A stretch of DNA of 64,000 nt from assembly GCF_004331255.1 (NCBI RefSeq), contig NZ_SJOF01000005.1:1-64000 (forward strand), in the 5' to 3' direction. The translations under genes were made by a program, and so were the position numbers. This stretch comes from Acinetobacter sp. ANC 4173 (lineage in GTDB: Bacteria; Pseudomonadota; Gammaproteobacteria; Pseudomonadales; Moraxellaceae). This document shows, piece by piece, positions 1 to 7,814 of the stretch (its first letter is position 1; the number at the start of each line of letters is the position of its first letter). The notes below the pieces were generated by a model. That model searched no databases. It was not told the origin of the DNA and saw nothing but the letters and a program-made list of their open reading frames with translations.

Positions 1-2050
1 TTTCCTTTGTTGTTAGGACTGGACTTAGTTCTAAGCACGCTTGTCGAAACACTTGTTTTAAATCTTTATCACTTCACAGTACTTAAGTGATTTAACTTAC
101 ATAACTTGCTTAAATGATGTCAATCTTGAATTCTGTGTCAGGAATTTGTCTACTTATACCTGTTGCTGTAGCAGGAAGAGTCCTATCTTTGCTGTGCTCT
201 GTGATGTCTAATTCTCGAATCTTGTATGCGACATAATCAATTGTGGCATATAGGCTGCTAAGCAGATCAGTAACATCCATCTATCTTGTTATAATTTCCT
301 TGTCAGGAATTTGTCCACTTATTTCCTTTGTTGTTAGGACTGGACTCAGTTCTAAGCACGCTTGTCGAAACACTTGTTTTAAATCTTTATCACTTCACAG
401 TACTTAAGTGATTTAACTTACATAACTTGCTTAAATGATGTCAATCTTGAATTCTGTGTCAGGAATTTGTCTACTTATACCTGTTGCTGTATCAGGAAGA
501 GTCCTATCTTTGCTGTGCTCTGTGATGTCTAATTCTCGAATCTTGTATGCGACATAATCAATTGTGGTCTATAGGCTGTTAAGCAGATCAGTAACATCCA
601 GCTATCTTGTTGTAATTTCCTTGTCAGGAATTTGTCCACTTATTTCCTTTGTTGTTAGGACTGGACTCAGTTCTAAGCACGCTTGTCGAAACACTTGTTT
701 TAAATCTTTATCACTTCACAGCACTTAAGTGATGTAACTTACTTAACTTAAGTATCTTATTAAAATGATGTCAGTTATGAATGCCGATGTTAGGAATTTG
801 TCCACTTATATTTACTGTAAGGATAATGCGTTTATCTCGCTTAAGTTGTGTAACTTACTTAACTTTTTTAAATGATATAAATCTGGAATTCTGTGTCAGG
901 ATTTTGTCTACTTATACCTGTTGCTGAAGCAGGAAGAGTCCTATCTTTGCTGTGCTCTGTGATGTCTAATTCTCGAATCTTGTATGCGGCATAATCAATT
1001 GTGGTCTATAGGCTGTTAAGCAGATCAGTAACATCCAGCTATCTTGTTGTAATTTCCTTGTCAGGAATTTGTCCACTTATATTTACTGTAAGGGTAATAC
1101 GTTCATATTACTTAAGTGATGTAACTTACTCAACTTAAGTATCTTATTAAAATGATGTCAGTCGTGAATGCTGATGTCAGGAATTTGTCCACTTATTTCC
1201 TTTGTTGCTATGACTAGACCCCGTACTCAGCTCTAAGCATGCTTGTCCTAACACTTGTTTTAAATCTTTATCACTTCACAGTACTTAAGTGATGTAACTT
1301 ATATAACTTAGGTATCTTATTAAAATGATGTCGGTCGTGAATGCCGATGTAAGGAATTTGTCCACTTATATTTACTGTAAGGGTAATACGTTTATATTAC
1401 TTAAGTGATGTAACTTACTAAACTTAAGTATCTTATTAAAATGATGTAAGTTATGAATACCGATGTCAGGAATTTGTCCACTTATTTCCTTTGTTGTTAG
1501 AACTGGACTCAGTTCTCAGCATGCTTGTCGTAACACCTGTTTTAAATCTTTATCACGTCATAGTACTTAAGTGATGCAACTTACTTAACTTAAGTATCTT
1601 ATTAAAATGATGTCAGTCGTGAATGCTCATGTCAGGAATTTGTCCACTTATTTCCTTTGTTGCTATGACTAGACCCCGTACTCAGCTCTAAGCATGCTTG
1701 TCCTAACACTTGTTTTAAATCTTTATCACTTCACAGTACTTAAGTGATGTAACTTATATAACTTAGGTATCTTATTAAAATGATGTCGGTCGTGAATGCC
1801 GATGTAAGGAATTTGTCCACTTATATTTACTGTAAGGGTAATGCGTTTATCTCGCTTAAGTGATGTAACTTACATAACTTGCTTAAATGATGTCAATCTG
1901 GAATTCTGTGTCAGGAATTTGTCTACTTATACCTGTTGCTGAAGCAGGAAGAGTCCTATCCTTGCTGTACTCTGTGATGTCTAATTCTTGAATTTTGTAT
2001 GCGGCATAATCAATTGTGGCCTATAGGCTGCTAAGCAGATCAGTAACATC
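1..2050 (+). repeat. Complex tandem repeat array with Rep iteron cores and paired 9-bp AACTTA motifs
   Basis: The first two units are near-identical 321-bp blocks (1-321 and 322-642); after that the array is a mosaic of shorter modules of roughly 110-180 bp. Nearly every module ends in an iteron-like core GGAATTTGTCYACTTAT. I count 13, near 138, 303, 459, 624, 791, 898, 1060, 1176, 1350, 1466, 1631, 1804 and 1911. About 60-70 bp before most cores are two AACTTA motifs whose starts are 9 bp apart (near 94, 415, 736, 852, 1123, 1296, 1412, 1578, 1751 and 1867), usually preceded by ACTTAAGTGATG. The cores resemble the proximal iterons at 3571-3697. No convincing gene lies inside. I infer a cis-acting replication-control and/or partition locus. 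The array may begin left of the window. Confidence 0.85.
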
Positions 2051-2052
2051 CA

Positions 2053-2257
2053 TCTTTGGGCAACGGTAAATTAAAAAGATTGGACGGAATCAGACAGTCT
2101 TCAACGTAACGTACAATTCGTGATGCTGTTGGCTCTGAAACTCCATGGTTCGTAGCAACGTGAAATAAAGTTCGGGATTCAGCCAATAGCTCAGACAAAG
2201 CAGAATCTGATCCTTCAAGCTTAACATGGGTGGTCTGCCTTTAGCAGGGACATGCAT
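2053..2257 (-). pseudogene. Decayed IS5-type transposase N-terminal fragment
   Basis: On the minus strand an ATG at 2257 opens a frame reading GRPPMLSLKDQILLCLSYW, the usual N-terminal helix-turn-helix region of an IS5-like (DDE_Tnp_4-type) transposase. The continuation RTLFHVATNHGVSE, then SRIVRYVEDCLIP and NLFNLPLP, is found in another frame, so there is a frameshift near 2190. The homology stops at the edge of the repeat array at about 2050, and no catalytic domain follows. This is a relic with no expected activity, and it marks the right boundary of the array. Confidence 0.6.
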
Positions 2258-2547
2258 TTTAATTGCTCAACAATTCAATAGAAGGTAGACCATGCGATGC
2301 CCGTATATCGCTTAAACTATGTTTCAGAAAGCTTCTTTGAAGCCATATATGTCATCCGTAGAATATGTACGAATGCTAAAAAATGGGGGAAATATTGATT
2401 AAAAAGATGATCACTTTTTGAGTTATGGCAGAGATCTATTATTGCAAGAACATGGCGTTGAACGTCAAATGCTAATCATGAAATTATTAAAATGCTTAAG
2501 TAGGGGAGGGCGTGCAATTAAGCTTGAAGTGATTATCAAGTAAAATA
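2258..2547. other. Intergenic stretch between IS relic and rep
   Basis: I see no supported gene here. A short plus-strand open frame ending at about 2543 (frame containing LLLQEHGVERQMLIMKLLK) has no recognisable start or family and could be the debris of an old gene. The stretch lies downstream of the leftward-reading rep gene and may contain its terminator, but I found no clear hairpin with a T-tract. Confidence 0.3.
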
Positions 2548-3486
2548 TCACTTCTTGTATTTAGCAACATAACCAACCTCTAACAAAGAAGAAAAATACT
2601 TTCTTACATTTTGAGTATCCAGAAGTTCACTTGCTATACGCTCATGAAAGTCTTCTTGGGTCTCTCCAACATAAGCAAACTCATTACCAAATTTTGGATT
2701 GTTGGTGATATCACATAGTTTCTTAGCAAAAAATAAACATTGTTTAGCAGTCAGTTTATAAGTTGGTTCTAAAGGAATACTACTCGTCTCTTTATCCTGT
2801 TCTTTTTCGTCAAACATGAAGTGTAATTCTGAAATATTTCTTCCCTCCTTTTTTTGTATATATGAAACAGTAATATCTGTAAATTTGTTAATTTGATTTA
2901 TAGCAACTGTGAGAACTCTTTTCTTAAAGTCGCCCATCTTTTTATATTCGTCTTCTAACAATCCTAATTTTGATCTGAGATCATCAATTGAAATATATAA
3001 CTTACCAGTTGATCTCCAACGTATGAGCAATTCATATAACCGAATAGCATAAACGCTCGTCAGTGGTGATATTTGCTTAAGTTCATATCTTGTGAACTTT
3101 TCTTCAAGCTTGACAAAGAGAGGGATAATGTCTGGAGCAAAAATTAGTTGTACACAGCCTTCTTCCTTAACATATCCAACTTTTGAAACCCATCTACTTT
3201 TGTATACCCCTATTTTTCCAGTTACAGGATCTATTGCCTTATAATTCAAATGTCTTTCAAAAAGATTATCACATGCTGATTGCAAAGCCTCATAGGAGGC
3301 TTGACGTCCTAAATTAAATTGCTTCATGTATTCAGAAGCATGGATCGTAAGTATTGTGTCGGAAGTAAGCTCTTTCTCAATTTCTCGAGCAGCTATGATT
3401 GCAATTAATATCAGTCTTTGCTCAGATAGATTTAGTGAATAAGATGCTTCAACCAAATTATTATCTTTGTATACGATGTTACTCAT
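2548..3486 (-). CDS. rep: Rep_3 family plasmid replication initiator
   Basis: The 312-residue protein has the layout of Acinetobacter Rep_3/RepB initiators: an N-terminus MSNIVYKDNNLVEASYSLNL followed by SEQRLILIAI, then two winged-helix domains. The first covers about residues 10-130, the second about 135-225 (SPLTSVYAIRLYELL, then DDLRSKLGL). Such proteins bind iterons as monomers to open the origin, and as dimers repress their own gene and pair origins. The six 22-bp iterons lie directly upstream (3571-3697), as expected for this family. The gene reads away from parA. The extra iteron cores downstream (1-2050) could titrate the protein. Family assignment is secure; copy number and incompatibility group cannot be read from the sequence. 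Confidence 0.93.
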   Translation of the reverse strand: MSNIVYKDNNLVEASYSLNLSEQRLILIAIIAAREIEKELTSDTILTIHASEYMKQFNLGRQASYEALQSACDNLFERHLNYKAIDPVTGKIGVYKSRWVSKVGYVKEEGCVQLIFAPDIIPLFVKLEEKFTRYELKQISPLTSVYAIRLYELLIRWRSTGKLYISIDDLRSKLGLLEDEYKKMGDFKKRVLTVAINQINKFTDITVSYIQKKEGRNISELHFMFDEKEQDKETSSIPLEPTYKLTAKQCLFFAKKLCDITNNPKFGNEFAYVGETQEDFHERIASELLDTQNVRKYFSSLLEVGYVAKYKK

Positions 3487-3570
3487 AGGGAGAAAAATTC
3501 AGAAAAGTATTATTAAGAGATATATTGACAATACTACTTAACGTCCATAAATGAAAGTATTTTAATAAAA

Positions 3571-3697
3571 AGAATTTGTCCATTTATACACAGAATTTGT
3601 CAACTTAGAAACAGGAATCTGTCAACTTATTGGTAGGAATCTGTCAACTTAGAAACAGGAATCAGTCAACTTATTGGTAGGAATCTGTCAACATATA
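3571..3697 (+). repeat. Origin iterons, six copies with 21-22-bp period
   Basis: Six direct repeats with the core GAATCTGTCAACTTA (first copies GAATTTGTCCATTTA and GAATTTGTCAACTTA) start at 3572, 3593, 3615, 3637, 3659 and 3681. The period is therefore 21 bp once and 22 bp four times, about two helical turns. The segments between cores alternate between GAAAC and TTGGT types. This is the classical iteron layout upstream of a Rep_3 gene, and the spacing puts all Rep molecules on one face of the DNA. Confidence 0.92.
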
Positions 3698-3719
3698 TCC
3701 TCTGTAATCCATACATAAC

Positions 3720-3800
3720 AAGGCTTCTAGCTAAGATATAAATAATAAATATATATAAATATATATAAATTCAAAAAATAATATTGCTTGTGGATAACTT
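3720..3800. other. Putative plasmid origin core: AT-rich unwinding region and DnaA box
   Basis: Next to the iterons is an almost pure A/T stretch (about 3735-3785, containing two copies of AATATATATAAAT-like sequence), suitable as a DNA-unwinding element. It is followed at 3789-3797 by TGTGGATAA, the reverse complement of the perfect DnaA box TTATCCACA. Iterons, AT-rich DNA and a DnaA box in this order make a complete theta-type oriV. Confidence 0.75.
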
Positions 3801-3866
3801 TAATTTTAATTTTTTTTCCTCGATAGTTGATTACTTCATGAATCGCTATTAAATTATATGCAAACA

Positions 3867-3882
3867 AACTTACGTAACTTAC
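3867..3882 (+). promoter_or_regulatory. Paired AACTTAC motif upstream of parA
   Basis: Two AACTTAC heptamers start at 3867 and 3876, exactly 9 bp apart and only 8-23 bp before the parA start codon. The same pair with the same spacing recurs about ten times in the array at 1-2050 and more densely near 49.3 kb. This suggests that the small ribbon-helix-helix protein encoded downstream binds here to repress the par operon and binds the arrays as a centromere. The motif is seen directly; the binding is inferred. Confidence 0.5.
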
Positions 3883-3889
3883 TCAAATT

Positions 3890-4528
3890 ATGATTATCTT
3901 AGTTGGTGGTGAAAAAGGCGGAGCGGGTAAAAGCTGTTTAGCTCAAAATCTTGCTGTTTATTTACAACAAAGTAAAAGAGACGTTCTCTTATTAGATGCT
4001 GACCCTCAAGGTACAACAACTGATTGGATTAAAGAAAGAGATGAGAATGATGAATTAAACAATATTCCATCAGTACAAGCATCAGGGAATATACGCTCTA
4101 TTTTAAAAGATTTGGACAAAAGATACCAAGATATCATTATTGATGCTGGTGGTCAGGATTCAGAAGCATTACGTTCAGCTATGACGATAGCCACACATAT
4201 GTTATTACCATTTAGACCAAAACGCAGAGATTTGAAAACATTAGATCATATGGAACAAGTATTAAAATTAGCAAAAACAGTAAATCCTAATTTAAAGGCT
4301 AGAGCAATTATCACTCAATGTCCAACGCTTCCATCCCAAGTCCAAAGAATATTAGATGCAAAAGAAGCATGCAAATCATTTGGAATTGATGCATTGAATG
4401 CAATCACAACAAATCGAAATGTTTATGATGATGCTGATGAAAATGGACTTTCTGTTTTTGAAGTCAATAGTGATCCTAAAGCTAAAGCTGAAATTGAAAG
4501 TATTGCAATAGAATTTTTAGGAGTTTAA
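3890..4528 (+). CDS. parA: ParA-family plasmid partition ATPase
   Basis: This is a 212-residue small (type Ib-like) ParA without an N-terminal DNA-binding domain. The deviant Walker A motif GGEKGGAGKSCLAQNLAVYL is at about residues 6-25, with its signature lysine in KGGAGKS. The switch I region is LLDADPQGTTTDW (about 34-46), and the Walker B-like segment is DIIIDAGGQD (about 81-90). It would move plasmid copies apart along the nucleoid using ATP. The next gene, which starts 2 bp after its stop, encodes a ribbon-helix-helix partner, the usual arrangement for small ParA proteins. Expression is probably controlled through the AACTTAC pair just upstream. Confidence 0.93.
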   Translation: MIILVGGEKGGAGKSCLAQNLAVYLQQSKRDVLLLDADPQGTTTDWIKERDENDELNNIPSVQASGNIRSILKDLDKRYQDIIIDAGGQDSEALRSAMTIATHMLLPFRPKRRDLKTLDHMEQVLKLAKTVNPNLKARAIITQCPTLPSQVQRILDAKEACKSFGIDALNAITTNRNVYDDADENGLSVFEVNSDPKAKAEIESIAIEFLGV

Positions 4529-4530
4529 CG

Positions 4531-4827
4531 ATGGCTGGTCTAAATGGGTTAAATAAGAAATCACTGCCAACTGAAGATGACTTAAAGGTTGATGCATTCA
4601 TATCTGGAGCCGATAAGAGAGTTAAATCTTTAGAACCTAGTAATAAAAAATTTATGCGGTGTACATTTTCTATAAATGAAGATGTGAGTAAATTGATTGA
4701 TGAACTTGTAGTTAGAGGACAAAATGCGAGAATTAGTCGATCCAGTATTTTGCGAGTTGCTATAGAAAATCTAGCAACATATAGTCCAGACGAATTAAAA
4801 GAAATATTAAATAAATACGATAAATAA
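4531..4827 (+). CDS. Small ribbon-helix-helix partition protein (ParB-like)
   Basis: This 98-residue protein follows parA after a 2-bp gap. Its C-terminal half, FMRCTFSINEDVSKLIDELV then RISRSSILRVAIENL, has the pattern of a ribbon-helix-helix fold: a short strand (about residues 47-54), helix A and helix B (about 55-90). The N-terminal 40 residues are polar and probably flexible, which would suit stimulation of the ParA ATPase. It is the likely centromere-binding protein and operon autorepressor. It has no similarity to large ParB/Spo0J proteins. Its role rests on position, size and fold pattern. Confidence 0.75.
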   Translation: MAGLNGLNKKSLPTEDDLKVDAFISGADKRVKSLEPSNKKFMRCTFSINEDVSKLIDELVVRGQNARISRSSILRVAIENLATYSPDELKEILNKYDK

Positions 4828-4836
4828 TTTTAAAAT

Positions 4837-4864
4837 GAATTCCCCATTTTTTAATGGGGAATTC
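4837..4864 (+). terminator. Hairpin terminator after the par operon
   Basis: The arms GAATTCCCCATT (4837-4848) and AATGGGGAATTC (4853-4864) form a perfect 12-bp stem with a TTTT loop, 9 bp after the stop codon of the ParB-like gene. No long T-tract follows. Confidence 0.65.
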
Positions 4865-5155
4865 TGATCTTAGACAAAACAATGGGATTTTCGGAGCTAT
4901 GCTTGGCTGAAACGATAGCTTAATAATGTACATAAATATTTAATAGATCAATGATTTATAGCAATGCAACATGAGAAGTTACCTTTATTGATTGAGATTC
5001 GACACCTTTAATCAAAATCGGTAACTTCTTCTTTTTCAAGCTCTGTGTCAGATTAAGTCTGAACTAATACATATAATGGGCACTACAAGAAAAAGAGACC
5101 TCTGATCTTCTCTTTTGCCCTTATCATAAAGTTTATAGTGTTAATTTTAGAAATT
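4865..5155. other. Intergenic region with a long inverted repeat
   Basis: No gene is supported. AGAAGTTACC (4974-4983) and GGTAACTTCT (5020-5029) are perfect 10-bp inverted arms, 36 bp apart, with weaker internal pairing (TTGATT against AATCAA), followed by a T-rich stretch. It could be a long hairpin or a site bound by a dimeric protein. It lies downstream of both the par operon and the leftward Lrp-type gene. Confidence 0.4.
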
Positions 5156-5623
5156 CTAAAAACATAAATTTAGGTTTACCTTTACCCGATCAAGAACGAT
5201 TAAAGTTCTATACGTCTTTACATCAATATTATCGGCAAAATGTTTTCGTACTAAGGCTTCAAAGTGAGATAAGTTATTTGAAATCATGATGATGATAAAA
5301 GAAACTCCTCCATTTACGAAATAACATTGCTGTATTTCATCTACAGATGAAAAATATTGTTTAGATCTATCCATGACAATAGACCTATCTTCACTTAATC
5401 TGACTTCAATAATAGACGTAATTTTTTCACCAAATTTTTTGGGATTTAAGATGGTGCAGTTCCGCTCAATGATTTTTTCATCTTCCATTTTTGCTATACG
5501 TCGTTGTACCGATGCTTGAGATAATCCAATAGCATCAGCAATTTCACGATGAGATGTTTTATTGTTTTGTTGTAAAACTCTTAAAATAGAATAATCAAAG
5601 TTATCTAAAGAAATATCCTTCAT
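5156..5623 (-). CDS. Lrp/AsnC-family transcriptional regulator
   Basis: The protein (155 residues from the preferred ATG at 5623) begins with a winged helix-turn-helix: NFDYSILRVLQQNN, then SHREIADAIGLSQASVQRRI, then MEDEKIIERNCTILNPKKFG. A C-terminal RAM/AsnC ligand-binding domain follows (about residues 65-150). A TTG 15 bp further upstream would add five residues, but ATG is preceded by a GAGA-type ribosome site. It is transcribed divergently from an EamA-family exporter gene across a 119-bp gap. That is a common pairing in which the Lrp-type protein senses an amino acid and controls the exporter. The ligand is unknown. Confidence 0.85.
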   Translation of the reverse strand: MKDISLDNFDYSILRVLQQNNKTSHREIADAIGLSQASVQRRIAKMEDEKIIERNCTILNPKKFGEKITSIIEVRLSEDRSIVMDRSKQYFSSVDEIQQCYFVNGGVSFIIIMISNNLSHFEALVRKHFADNIDVKTYRTLIVLDRVKVNLNLCF

Positions 5624-5742
5624 GATTAAATTTCTCAAATTTAATTAAATTATGATTAATTTACTCATATATGCCTATAAATTACAGCTTTTAATACGGT
5701 TGTCTGAACTAAAATCTTTTCATCACACAACAGATTAAAAAA

Positions 5743-6609
5743 ATGATCCTTTTTAGCTCCAAACATGAAGTCGCTTTTCTCGCTGCCTTTCTATCTTTGA
5801 TCTCAGTACAGATTGGTGCCGCTATCGCAAAAACAATCTTTCCTATTTTGGGACCAGAAAGCGTAGCTTTAATGAGATTGGGTTTATCAGCTGTTTTATT
5901 ATGGATCATGTTCAAACCCTGGAAAGGGTTGAATAGAAATGTGTATTGGAAAGATTTAGTCTGCTATGGAGTCATCTTGAGTCTGATGAACCTTCTAATT
6001 TATAAAGCCTTTTCATATTTACCAGTAGGTATTGCCATTTCTATAGAAGTATTAGGGCCTTTAGCAGTTGCTATTTTTATGTCTAGACACAAACTAGATT
6101 TGATATGGGGAGGATTGGCACTCATAGGATTAGTTCTATTTCCTTCCGACAATATAGCGAATAATCTTAGCTATATTGGGATGTTCTATGCACTTGGTGC
6201 AGCAGTATGTTGGGGCCTGTATATTATTTATGGTGCGAATGTAGCAAAGGGAGGGGGAAATTCTGTGGCTATAGGAATGGCTATAGCTGCATTATGTGCA
6301 AGCCCATTTGGAATATGGAACATTAGCGGTATTTTTGAATCTAGTTGGATTCTTCTGCTTTGCTTTTTAGTGTCACTGCTTTCTAGCACAATTCCATTTC
6401 TACTAGATATTTTCGCAATGAAGACGTTGTCTCCAAAATTTTTTGGAATCTTATTAAGTACATCTCCTATAGTAAGTGCTTTAGCTGGATGGATAATTTT
6501 AGGTGAAAAATTAATTAACCATCAATTGATTGGTATCACCATAATTATGGTTTCATGTATGGGGTGCTTTTTCTGTTCTTATAAAAAATCTACAACCCAT
6601 TTAACATAA
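5743..6609 (+). CDS. EamA-family (RhtA-like) membrane exporter
   Basis: The 288-residue protein has about ten hydrophobic segments in two homologous EamA halves (about 10-135 and 145-280). Typical motifs include ALMRLGLSAVLLW in the first half and SALAGWIILGEKLINHQLIG near the end of the second. It resembles RhtA/RarD-type exporters of amino acids such as threonine or homoserine and is predicted to act in the inner membrane by proton exchange. The divergent Lrp-type gene supports amino-acid export. The stop codon lies inside the pdif-like site, so this two-gene unit may be a mobile plasmid module. The exact substrate is unknown. Confidence 0.82.
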   Translation: MILFSSKHEVAFLAAFLSLISVQIGAAIAKTIFPILGPESVALMRLGLSAVLLWIMFKPWKGLNRNVYWKDLVCYGVILSLMNLLIYKAFSYLPVGIAISIEVLGPLAVAIFMSRHKLDLIWGGLALIGLVLFPSDNIANNLSYIGMFYALGAAVCWGLYIIYGANVAKGGGNSVAIGMAIAALCASPFGIWNISGIFESSWILLLCFLVSLLSSTIPFLLDIFAMKTLSPKFFGILLSTSPIVSALAGWIILGEKLINHQLIGITIIMVSCMGCFFCSYKKSTTHLT

Positions 6610-6626
6610 TAGCGCTTATAATAAGT
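6599..6626. other. pdif-like XerC/XerD recombination site
   Basis: The sequence reads ATTTAACATAA (6599-6609), a 6-bp spacer TAGCGC, then TTATAATAAGT (6616-6626). The left arm is the reverse complement of a common XerD half-site (TTATGTTAAAT). The right arm matches the reverse complement of the XerC half-site ACTTCGTATAA at 9 of 11 positions. Acinetobacter plasmids use such 28-bp pdif sites to mobilise small gene modules. A partner site flanking the Lrp/EamA pair was not found by eye. Confidence 0.55.
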
Positions 6627-6687
6627 ACACTTGTATATTAATTTAAATATCAATAACTTAAAAATTTAACTCCAGCAAAAAAATACA

Positions 6688-6721
6688 AAAAATGCCGATT
6701 TTGAAACAAGTCGGCGTTTTA
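6688..6721 (+). terminator. Rho-independent terminator downstream of the EamA gene
   Basis: The arms ATGCCGA and TCGGCGT (one G:T pair) flank a 12-nt loop, with an A-run before and TTTTATT after, so it could work in both directions. Confidence 0.7.
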
Positions 6722-6867
6722 TTATGCGAATTTGTCACTTTCAGCCAATAAAATTGATCAAAAAACGCTCATATTTTAACTTTTCCCTGATAACTCAATA
6801 CGTCCAGCCCCGAAACTATCCGCAATTTCTGCGGATAAACCTTGGGATAAGTTTTGAGCAATGTTGT

Positions 6868-7066
6868 ACGCTCAGGCTGACATCAATTAGGGAGCATTGC
6901 GTCTAGGCCACTATGGGGTTTTTTCATATGATGGGGACATAGAGAACAGGATGTTCCAACACATAAAACAATAATGATAAGTGCGACACCAGGACGTGAG
7001 GTACGACAGGAGTTATACCTAAGCAACCAATACGAAAAAGCCCGACAGGATGTCGGGCTTTTTTTT
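6868..7066 (+). ncRNA. Putative repeated small RNA, copy 1 (C4-like group?)
   Basis: This roughly 200-bp segment is nearly identical to 62542-62739, differing at only a handful of positions, in the same orientation. It has no supported open frame and ends in a strong intrinsic terminator, AGCCCGACA-GGA-TGTCGGGCT followed by eight T (7039-7066). Internal complementary blocks such as GAGGTACGACAGGAG and TTATACCT suggest folded RNA. I recall that Acinetobacter genomes carry a multicopy group of related small RNAs described as similar to phage C4 antisense RNA; placing this sequence there is from memory and unverified. An 8-bp stem, TATCCGCA/TGCGGATA, lies just upstream (6817-6837). Confidence 0.5.
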
Positions 7067-7243
7067 ATTGCTGAATTGTGGTTAATCATGTGATTGGAAT
7101 GAATTTCAAATCCTATTTTCAAAAGATTTCAGTCATAGAATGGTTTTGTGCGATTAAATCTAAAAAGAGCAAAAGATAAATAAACTCTGCATTTTTTTGA
7201 TTCAGGTTGAGATGAATCACTGCACGATTCTCGTACAAAAAAA

Positions 7244-7259
7244 ATTCCTACCAGGAAAT
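7244..7259. promoter_or_regulatory. Operator-like palindrome upstream of the 77-residue gene
   Basis: ATTCCTACCAGGAAAT is a near-palindrome built from the same TTCCT/AGGAA halves as the sites at 7744-7758 and 44083-44097. It lies about 100 bp before the small gene at 7362. It could be a weaker site for the same regulator. Confidence 0.35.
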
Positions 7260-7361
7260 AAAATACATCATTAAATTTTAAGTTATTGAAATAGATTGAA
7301 ATAATAATTTGGCATATTTTATGCTTTTAAACATATTGCAACTTCATCAAGGAGTAGGTCA

Positions 7362-7595
7362 ATGAGTACAACACGTTTATTCAAAGTAAAAAATATACGA
7401 CTTATCGGGCAAAGTGCCTGTGAGTTATATATGGAAGATATTGAAAATTATTCAGTCAAAGGCTGGATTATTCATTGCAATGATGTGTTTGCACATCAAT
7501 TTCATGAACAGCTTAATCATCTATGCCAATCAGAGAATCCATTCAATTCATTATTACAATTAAAGCAATATCATAAAGTCGAAGTGTTATGTTGA
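7362..7595 (+). CDS. Small protein of unknown function (77 residues)
   Basis: I do not recognise this protein. It starts at an ATG preceded by a good ribosome site (AAGGAG, 8 bp upstream) and encodes 77 residues with no signal peptide or membrane segment. It contains four cysteines, at CELYM, HCNDVF, LCQSEN and the final residue. The gene stands alone, about 220 bp before purU and in the same direction, with an operator-like palindrome upstream (7244-7259) and an inverted repeat downstream. It may be a small regulator or accessory factor of methylamine metabolism, but only its position suggests so. Confidence 0.6.
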   Translation: MSTTRLFKVKNIRLIGQSACELYMEDIENYSVKGWIIHCNDVFAHQFHEQLNHLCQSENPFNSLLQLKQYHKVEVLC

Positions 7596-7606
7596 TCAAT
7601 TTTTTT

Positions 7607-7634
7607 CATGGGTGATAGTCAATTATCACCCATG
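7607..7634. repeat. Inverted repeat after the 77-residue gene
   Basis: CATGGGTGATA (7607-7617) and TATCACCCATG (7624-7634) are perfect 11-bp arms with a 6-bp loop. A T-run lies before the stem rather than after it, so it is not a classical rightward terminator, though it could still end or stabilise the upstream transcript. Confidence 0.55.
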
Positions 7635-7743
7635 ATTACGCTTGTCTAAATTAATATAAGTTGTTGAAAAATAACAATAAAAAATTAAAAAAAACTAGAC
7701 GATCTCAAAAATATCTTATATAAATTACTTATAGGAAAATTAA

Positions 7744-7758
7744 TTTCTTAATAGGAAA
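7744..7758. promoter_or_regulatory. Candidate operator upstream of the purU-folD-mgd operon
   Basis: TTTCTTAATAGGAAA differs at one position from TTTCTTATTAGGAAA at 44083-44097, upstream of the gmaS operon. Both fit the palindromic consensus TTTCYTAWTARGAAA. A further half-site, TATAGGAAAA, lies at 7730-7739. The site is about 57 bp before the purU start, a suitable place for an activator or repressor such as the XRE-cupin protein encoded at 43305-43901. Confidence 0.5.
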
Positions 7759-7814
7759 TTAAAAGTGTCTTTTTAATGATGTAAATACCTCCAAAATCAT
7801 ATAGAGGAAATACC

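Noticed and set aside
1..2050. CRISPR array
   Set aside because: Repeats are of unequal length, the spacers between them are themselves repeated, and there are no cas genes in the window.
6883..7122. 79-residue reverse frame across the small-RNA repeat, also seen in copy 2
   Set aside because: It would read through the intrinsic terminator in reverse and is kept only because the two repeats are near-identical; no family or ribosome site supports it.
7607..7634. Rho-independent terminator after the 77-residue gene
   Set aside because: The stem is strong, but no T-run follows on either strand; it was listed only as an inverted repeat.
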